Assembly (NCBI GenBank): GCA_001972305.1 | Contig: BDDD01000437.1 | Coordinates: 1-64,000 of the forward strand | DNA length: 64,000 bases | From: Cephalotus follicularis | Lineage: Eukaryota > Streptophyta > Magnoliopsida > Oxalidales > Cephalotaceae | Direction of reading: 5' to 3' | Part shown: positions 58,220-64,000 of the stretch, piece after piece | How the letters are laid out: every line of letters begins with the position of its first letter | How positions within the stretch are numbered: the first letter of the stretch is position 1 | The notes under the pieces: generated by a model | Told to the model about the DNA's origin: nothing | Seen by the model: the letters and a program-made list of their open reading frames with translations, nothing else | Databases searched by the model: none | Program-made: the position numbers and the translations under genes

Positions 58220-58900
58220 TTCCCAGATTAGATCCCAGGACAATGAACCACAAACTCGGGATGTCTCTGAAATGCAGGCCAGTTAAGCAGAAAAAGTGGG
58301 CATTCATGAAAGAAAGGTAATAGGCTATTCAACAAGAGGTCTAGAAGCTGTTGAGTGTGAGCCTCATCAAGGAAATTGATTACACCGACTGGTTGACCAA
58401 TGTGGTACTGGTTAAGAAGTTGAATGGTAAATAGAGGATTTGCATCGACTTTACCGACCTAAACATTGCTTATTCGAAGGACAATTATCCGTTGCCTTGG
58501 AACGACCAGTTGGTAGATGCAACATTGGGAAATTAATTGTTGAGTTTTATGGACACATTCTCGAGGTATAATAAAAGCCCAATTGACGAACAAGACGAAG
58601 AGAAAACTTCATTCATCACCGATCAAGGGACGTATTGTTACAAAAGGATGCCCTTTGGGTTGAAAAATGAAAGGGTGACCTTTTAGAGATTGGTGAACAA
58701 GATTTTCATGGCCCATATGGGAAGAAACATTCAGATCTATATAGACGACATGTTTGTAAAAAGTTCGATAGCGGGGAACCACCTTGCCAATCTTGAAGAA
58801 TATTTTGGTGTGCTTAGAAAGCATCAATGGAAGCTTAACCTTGCAAAGAGTGCCTTCGGGGTTAGGGAAAATTCTCTGGTTACATGGTGACGCAAAGGGG
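58220..58900 (+). pseudogene. Reverse transcriptase part of the Tat-like element
   Basis: SLIKEIDYTDWLTNVVLVKK, RICIDFTDLNIAYSKDNYPL, the Tat-type YCYKRMPFGLKNE and catalytic IYIDDMFVKSSIAGNHLANL. Broken with many breaks. Confidence 0.78.
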
Positions 58901-59329
58901 AATTAAGATGAATTCTGAGAAGATTAAAGCCGTAAACGAAATGAAGGCACCGTCAAATATAAAAGAAATTCAAAGGCTTAATGGTCTCTTGTAGGCCCTA
59001 AGTTGATTCATTTTGAAGTCAGCGGATCATTGTCTATCGTTATTCAAGAAACTTAAGGCGGTTAAAGCCTTTGAATGGATGTTGGATTGTCAGAAAGCGT
59101 TTGAAGAATTGAAAGCATATCAGACGTCACCATCGTTAATCACAAAACAAAACCCAGGGGAAGTTTTGCTGCTATACTTGTTGACCTCGGACACCACTAT
59201 TAGCTCAACGCTAGTCCGATAAGAAGAGAGAGTACAAAAGCCGAAGTGTTATGTAAGTAAAGTGTTGGGCAAGCATAAGGCCCGATATCCCCTTATTTAG
59301 AAATTGGCCTTTGCATTTGTAGTTTCAGC

Positions 59330-59700
59330 AAGAAAATTAAGACCCTAATTTCAGGCCCATAGTGTTAATATGATGACAGACCAGCCCCTTCTAAAATTCC
59401 TTCAAAGGCCGGACACCTCAGGAAGGATGGTCAAATGGGAAATTGAACTGGGGGAGTTCAACATTCATTACAAGCCTCGGCCAGCGATGAAGTCTCAAGT
59501 GATAGCGGACTTTCTGGTGGAATGCACTAGTTCAGTTAAAATGGAATAAGAAGAAGAGAAGCGGGCCCCAAAGACCACTACGAGATGGACCCTATATGTA
59601 GATGGGTCCTCGTGTCAGCAAGGGGTTGGGGCGGGATTAATGTTGGTAAGTCCAGATGGATGGACCTTGGAGTATGCCCTTCAAATCTCCGTTACCAAAC
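59330..59700 (+). pseudogene. RNase H part of the Tat-like element
   Basis: Connection domain with TDQPLLKFLQRPDTSGRMVK, WEIELGEFNIHYKPRPAMKS and VIADFLVECTSS, then LYVDGSSCQQGVGAGLMLVS, the extra (archaeal-type) RNase H start found in Tat elements. Interrupted by the LTR starting near 59704. Confidence 0.75.
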
Positions 59701-59703
59701 AGG

Positions 59704-59845
59704 TGACTGTTTGGGGAAAACAGGCGACTGTTTGGGGAAAACAGTCGACTGGAAAATTCATAAAGGGGACAGTCGACTATTAGAGAAAATAGTCGATTGG
59801 TCAACTCATGAAGGAACAGTCAACTATCTAAGAAAGCAGTCAAAT
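59704..59845. repeat. AGTCGACT array at the start of element E LTR
   Basis: Two 22-bp tandem units (tgactgtttggggaaaacag, then cgactgtttggggaaaacag) lead into acagtcgactgg, acagtcgactatt, atagtcgattgg, acagtcaactat and gcagtcaaatgg. Confidence 0.8.
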
Positions 59846-60574
59846 GGTAGAGTTCAGACAGGAAAGTAATACGTGTTGCTTGAAATAGAGCAATGGCGTG
59901 AGTCATTGGGACAGGTGTTGCATTGCGGGAATTGACGAGGAAACGTGGTAAAAACGTGTCACTAGCTGCTTACAATGGATGAATTAGTGTCTTCAGCCTT
60001 TGTAACCTGCAAGAAGAAACAAAACAGTGAGTGAAAGATATATAGAAGAAAAGGATGAGAATTTGAGTTAGAGGGTTAAAAAGATTAATGAATACGGGAT
60101 TCCTTTATAACAGATGTTAGAGGGAGTTGAAATGAGGGTTACAACGTTGAAAGGAGGAAAATTCGTCTACTGTTATAGGATTGCATGCTGAAAGTGGAAT
60201 GTTCAAAGTGGAGTTGGAAGCTTAAAAATTAACTAGTAAGCTTCTGATTCGAAATTAGTGTTGATATTATAGTTAATCAGTTATGTATAGCCACTGATTT
60301 CATTCTATATATCTACTGTTAACTTGCAACCGTAGCTTGAATTCTGGAATTGTGAAGTTTGATTGGAGTTGAAGGAGTGTTCAGCTATAAAGAGACGAAT
60401 CAATCCAAATTGATTCTGGGATAGTGAATTGAGGTAGGGATTATGACATGTTTTTGAACATATAGCATGTATTTCGTGTTATGATGATTTATTTATGATT
60501 GCATGTTGAATTGGAACGAATTGAAGTGTGGGAAAGCATGCTCTATTTTATGTTTATTATGTGAACTGATATTC

Positions 60575-60690
60575 TGGGAAAAATAGTCGACTATTCAAGG
60601 TAAACAGCCGACTAATCAAGAGGAATAGTCTACTGTGCAAGAAAACAACCAACTTATCAAGGAAACAGTCGACTGTTAAGGGAAATTTTT
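60575..60690. repeat. Second AGTCGACT array in element E LTR
   Basis: atagtcgactatt, acagccgactaat, atagtctactgt, acaaccaactta and aacagtcgactgtt (perfect 14-base palindrome near 60665-60680), spaced about 22 bases apart. Confidence 0.82.
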
Positions 60691-61044
60691 GACACTGAAG
60701 TGTACTGTTTAGGCTAATTCGCATGTAATTACACTAGCTTCTATAAGGGATGATTCCAACAATCAACCCATGTTGTGTGTAATCAAAATACAGGAATTGA
60801 ACGACTTATGCATCCATTGTGTGATTTGCATAAATTGACATTGATTGTATTATCTATTCACTGTTTGAATCCTTGAATTGCTACTGATCATTCTGCTATG
60901 CAATTACATATTGCTACTGTTATAGATAGTTATATCTATCAAAGCATTTTATAATTACTACTGTTTCGAGGATTTTAATTATTAAATGCTATATGCATTA
61001 TATAAGGTTTACTATTGTTTTCAAAGAAAACCTATTGTTGCTGA

Positions 61045-61110
61045 ACTGTTTTCTCCAAGTGAGAATTACTGAACTGTTTACTGTTTTCTCCAAGTGAGAA
61101 TTACTGAAGT
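61045..61110. repeat. Tandem ~36-bp units
   Basis: ctgttttctccaagtgagaa plus ttactgaa occurs twice in tandem, with looser copies to about 61170. Confidence 0.75.
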
Positions 61111-61949
61111 GTATTGTTTCCTCAAATGAGATTTTATCAAACTGTTTTACCGTTTTCTTCAAAAGGAAACTACTTCTATATTACATTACATATGTAATAC
61201 TACTGTACTGTATACTGTATTGACTGTGTTTGATATTTTCTGATGGTCTTGTGATCGGAGTGTATCACGGACTACAGAGGAGAGCCTAGGGACCAGGAGT
61301 TGACTAGAGCTTATACACCAAACTTGTCTGCAACGCAAACCGTGAATGTTAGTTGCTAGCCAAGTACCGGTAATACTATTTACCTTTTCTATCATCATCG
61401 GAGTGCATGGTGGTAGTTAGGTGGTGCATCGTTGGGGCTAGGAGGTAACGACAGATGACACCCACTACTGGTCTTCGGACAACTTAATTGTTTGTACCCT
61501 TGTGCGGTATGATTGATATCTGATTGATTATAGCCACTTGGCATGGTTGCTTATATATATTGGCATATATATATATATACTGTCATGCATGATTACATTC
61601 ATATATTCACTTTCATGCATATTTCCTACTTAGCCGAACAATTTCAGATTAACGAAGTGAAGTGAAGACACGCTGCTGAAGTCTTGCTGCGAAGGTTTTA
61701 TTTTAATGTGTTATTTGTAAAAGGGAATAAGTCATACCCTGTATGTTATATTTACATTCTCAATATGTATTATATAACTTTGCTTGTACTGTATAAAGTG
61801 TAAGCATGTAGTATGGGCTACATGTGTATGCTATCTCGAATAATCCAGTATTATATTAATGCTTCCGCAAAGTTTTAAATTTTCAATTATTGGTAAATAC
61901 TGGATTAAATGTTAACCATGTGTTAAATGAAAATGGGGTGTGACAAGCA

Positions 61950-61961
61950 TGGTATCAGAGC
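61950..61961 (+). other. Primer-binding site of element E
   Basis: tggtatcagagc, exact initiator tRNA-Met site, four bases after the LTR end at 61945. Confidence 0.9.
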
Positions 61962-62056
61962 TTATATTAAATTATAAGCTATCTCCGGGACACTATCCTC
62001 GGCAAATAAGTGAATTGTTTCCTTATGATTCATTTCATTCTCCTTATAGGAAACAT

Positions 62057-62990
62057 AATGGATAGCCGAAGAGGTAGATGGGGAAGGCCTAGAGCTGAAG
62101 AAAGAAGTGCCCCACCAGTGAATGAAGGGAGAAGTGCATTGGATCGCATGGCAGGTCTATTCGAACAACATATGCAAGCCAATGCGGCGAATATGGAAGA
62201 GTTGTGACACATATATGAAGCTAAGTAAGCCTATCAGCATGCTCCTAAAGTTTATCATGCTGGGGGATTTGGGAGAGATTTGGAGAGATACATGAGGCAG
62301 AATCCTCCGATGGTCAAGGGTCAACTTGATGCTATCGTAGTCGAGCAATGGATGAAGGACATGGAGAAAATATTTGCTGCTATCGAGTGTACTGATGAGC
62401 AAAAGCTGAATTTTGCGGTGTACCGCTTATGGGGAGAAGCTACCCAATGGTGGGAGATGATAGAAGCAAAATGGAAATCTCTGGATCTTGACAGGACTTG
62501 GGACAGATTCCAGTCCGAGTTCTCTGAGACTTATGTACCACAGATGGAGTGTGACCAGAGGGAGACTAAACTACTGGAGTTATGTCAAGGAGATATGACG
62601 GTAGCTCAATACCAGACCAGATTCATTGAGCTGGCAAGGTACACGCCCTATTTGGTGGAGGGAGAGTCAAGGAAGATAAGGAGGTTTTTAAAGGGTTTAA
62701 GGTCTGATATGAGATGTAATATGGTGGTACTACAGCTAACTTCTTTTGTGGATGTTACTGAAAAAGCAAGAATTCTTGAGGCTGGTGCAAATGAACGAAG
62801 GATGGAGAGATCTCGTGGTTCTCAATCGAGATCTGCTTATTTACAAGGGTAGGGAAGTAATAATTCCGCTGGATCGTCAAAGTCTAGCAACAAGGGACAA
62901 GGAGGTTCTCGACGCAATACTTCTCGTTCAAGAACTTCTAACCGAAGCAGCCAACAGAGTTCTGGAGGGTGTAGTTTCTGTGGTCTTTCG
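62057..62990 (+). pseudogene. gag part of element E
   Basis: MDSRRGRWGRPRAEERSAPP start, then VVEQWMKDMEKIFAAIECTD, LNFAVYRLWGEATQWWEMIE, RFQSEFSETYVPQMECDQRE, LCQGDMTVAQYQTRFIELAR and FLKGLRSDMRCNMVVL, the Tekay-type capsid. Fossil. Confidence 0.84.
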
Positions 62991-63080
62991 AACCACAATG
63001 AGAGTGTTTGCTGGAAGAAGATGGGGAAATGTCTGAAATGTGGCTCCCATGAGCATCAGTTGAAACATTGTCCAATAGTG
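62960..63080 (+). pseudogene. Zinc-knuckle region of element E gag
   Basis: Two adjoining cysteine clusters, CSFCGLSNHNESVC and CLKCGSHEHQLKHCP, the nucleocapsid-like RNA-binding part. Confidence 0.75.
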
Positions 63081-63199
63081 AGAGAGAAAATGTGCAATCA
63101 GCAAGGAAGTGCTGGAGCTAGTGGAAGTGGTGCGGCTAGTCAACCACGAAGAGATATTGGGAAAGGAATTGTGAAAGGTGGAGTATATACTTTATCTAT

Positions 63200-63560
63200 A
63201 GAAGACTTGCCAGAGTCTATTTCTATTGTGGGAGGTACCATTTTCATATCTGATATATTGGCTTGAGTATTGTTTGATCTTGGAGCTACACACATATTCA
63301 TTGCATCATATTTTCTGTGTAACTTGCATTGTGTGACTTCTTGTTTGCCATATGTGCTGGAGGTGAATACTCCAACTGCTGACTGCTTACTGATTGATAC
63401 AGCAGTGAATAACTATGAGATCATGATATTTGGGGTTCAGCTATTCGCAGATCTGATTGTACTGCTAATCCAAGATTTCGATATTATCTTGGGGATGGAC
63501 TGGCTCTACGTTTATCGAGCTTGTGTTGACTGTTACAATAAGGTGGTAACTTTTCATCTG
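63200..63560 (+). pseudogene. Protease part of element E
   Basis: [27 protein letters not shown] (catalytic D-L-G-A), [18 protein letters not shown] and KVVTFHLS. Confidence 0.8.
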
Positions 63561-63739
63561 TCAAATGGAACTAAATTTCAATTCGTGGGAGAGAAGAATA
63601 CTTCTACTCCAATTATTTCTTTTACTCGAGCAAAGAAATATCTCGAAAAAGGGTGTGAAGGTTACTTGGCTTGTGTGATGGACAAAACAAAAGGTATGCC
63701 TAGTCTGGAACAAATTCCAGTTGTTTGTGAATTTCCTAA

Positions 63740-64000
63740 TGTGTTTTCAGCAGATCTTGTTTCATTGACTCCGGAGAGAGATATGGAGTTTAGTATTGAT
63801 CTTGTACCTGGTACAGCTCCTATTTCAAAAGCTACATATAGAATGGCTCCTGCTAAACTGAAGGAGTTAAAGGCTCAACTGCAAGACTATCTTGAGAAGG
63901 GATTTATGAGACCGAGTGTATCACCGTGGGGAGCACCGATATTGTTCGTAAATAAGAAGGATGGGTCGATGAGGTTATGCATTGACTACCGATTGTTGAA
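63740..64000 (+). pseudogene. Reverse transcriptase start of element E (cut by window edge)
   Basis: [60 protein letters not shown] and IDYRLL at the window end. Confidence 0.85.

Larger units (their letters stand above)
12373..59703 (+). mobile_element. Tat-like Gypsy element, outermost host of the nest, fossil
   Basis: Plus-strand gag sequence ends at 13303. Protease, reverse transcriptase and RNase H of a Tat/Retand-like Gypsy resume at 57401. The break is exactly the Athila-like element with its ccaac duplication. The right part is interrupted again at about 59704 by another Gypsy LTR. Neither LTR of this element is identified in the window. Heavily broken, with many breaks, and the oldest element of the stack by position. 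Confidence 0.75.
59704..61945 (+). repeat. 5' LTR of element E
   Basis: About 2.24 kb, TGACTGTTTGGGG...GGTGTGACA. Contains two GTCGAC arrays (59704-59845, 60575-60690), a ~36-bp tandem block (61045-61110) and a (TA)n run (61564-61580). Confidence 0.75.
59704..64000 (+). mobile_element. Gypsy element E, Tekay/Del-like, runs past the window end
   Basis: LTR 59704-61945, primer site 61950-61961, gag from 62057, zinc knuckles near 62970-63075, protease 63200-63560, RT from 63740 to the window edge. Motif style is that of the other two Tekay-like copies but the LTR is unrelated. Left edge is placed where Tat RNase H similarity stops and TGACTG begins, so it is uncertain by about 5 bases. A few breaks are visible in the part seen. 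Confidence 0.82.

Noticed and set aside
61564-61580. (TA)n run in element E LTR as a promoter
   Set aside because: A simple microsatellite; no supporting start-site context was seen.
1-64000. tRNA or rRNA genes
   Set aside because: The tggtatcagagc matches are retroelement primer sites beside LTR ends; no cloverleaf or rRNA sequence was recognised by eye.

Overview
The window is repeat-dense plant nuclear DNA, almost certainly from an angiosperm with a large genome. Nearly every coding trace belongs to a plant LTR-retrotransposon lineage (Copia SIRE-like and Angela-like; Gypsy Athila-like, Tat-like and Tekay/Del chromovirus-like). One CACTA DNA-transposon end is also present. I see no complete host gene, rRNA, tRNA or CRISPR. 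Lineage names rest on motifs and on memory of the families; no search was run.

Layout, left to right: 1-112 is the end of a SIRE-type LTR. 145-350 (minus) looks like the promoter and 5' leader of a host gene. 692-1603 is a Gypsy LTR. 2483-9934 is a SIRE-like Copia (minus) with an extra 281-aa ORF. 9935-10845 is a composite LTR. About 11607-12372 is the end of a CACTA element carrying one exon of an EFR3/SRL2-like host gene. From 12373 to 59703 a Tat-like Gypsy (plus) is split by a set of nested insertions, and 59704-64000 is a further Gypsy (plus) that runs off the window.

The nest is four layers deep and is fixed by four perfect 5-bp target-site duplications plus one inner solo LTR with its own. 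Tat-like element; within it an Athila-like element 13304-57400 (minus, TSD ccaac); within that a Tekay-like element 17293-30860 (plus, TSD aaaat) and an Angela-like element 33444-53594 (minus, TSD agcat). The first of these holds a 3.9-kb solo LTR 17419-21289 (TSD acatt). The second holds another Tekay-like element 42359-52077 (minus, TSD taaag). Hand comparison of parts of the LTR pairs gives about 89% (Athila), 90% (Angela), 94% (inner Tekay) and 95% (outer Tekay) identity, which agrees with the nesting order. The coding parts carry several to many breaks in every element; all are treated as fossils.

The most unusual signal is not a gene. Five otherwise unrelated elements (SIRE-like Copia, Angela-like Copia, Athila-like Gypsy, an inner Tekay-like Gypsy and the right-hand Gypsy) all carry clusters of short palindromes centred on GTCGAC. 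Each family has its own palindromic arms (for example ttaagcgtcgacgcttaa in Athila, aacagtcgactgtt in the right-hand Gypsy). Most clusters lie in the LTR upstream of the likely promoter, and most degenerate copies differ at the central CpG as expected from methyl-cytosine decay. This looks like a shared regulatory or silencing-related module and deserves a genome-wide test.
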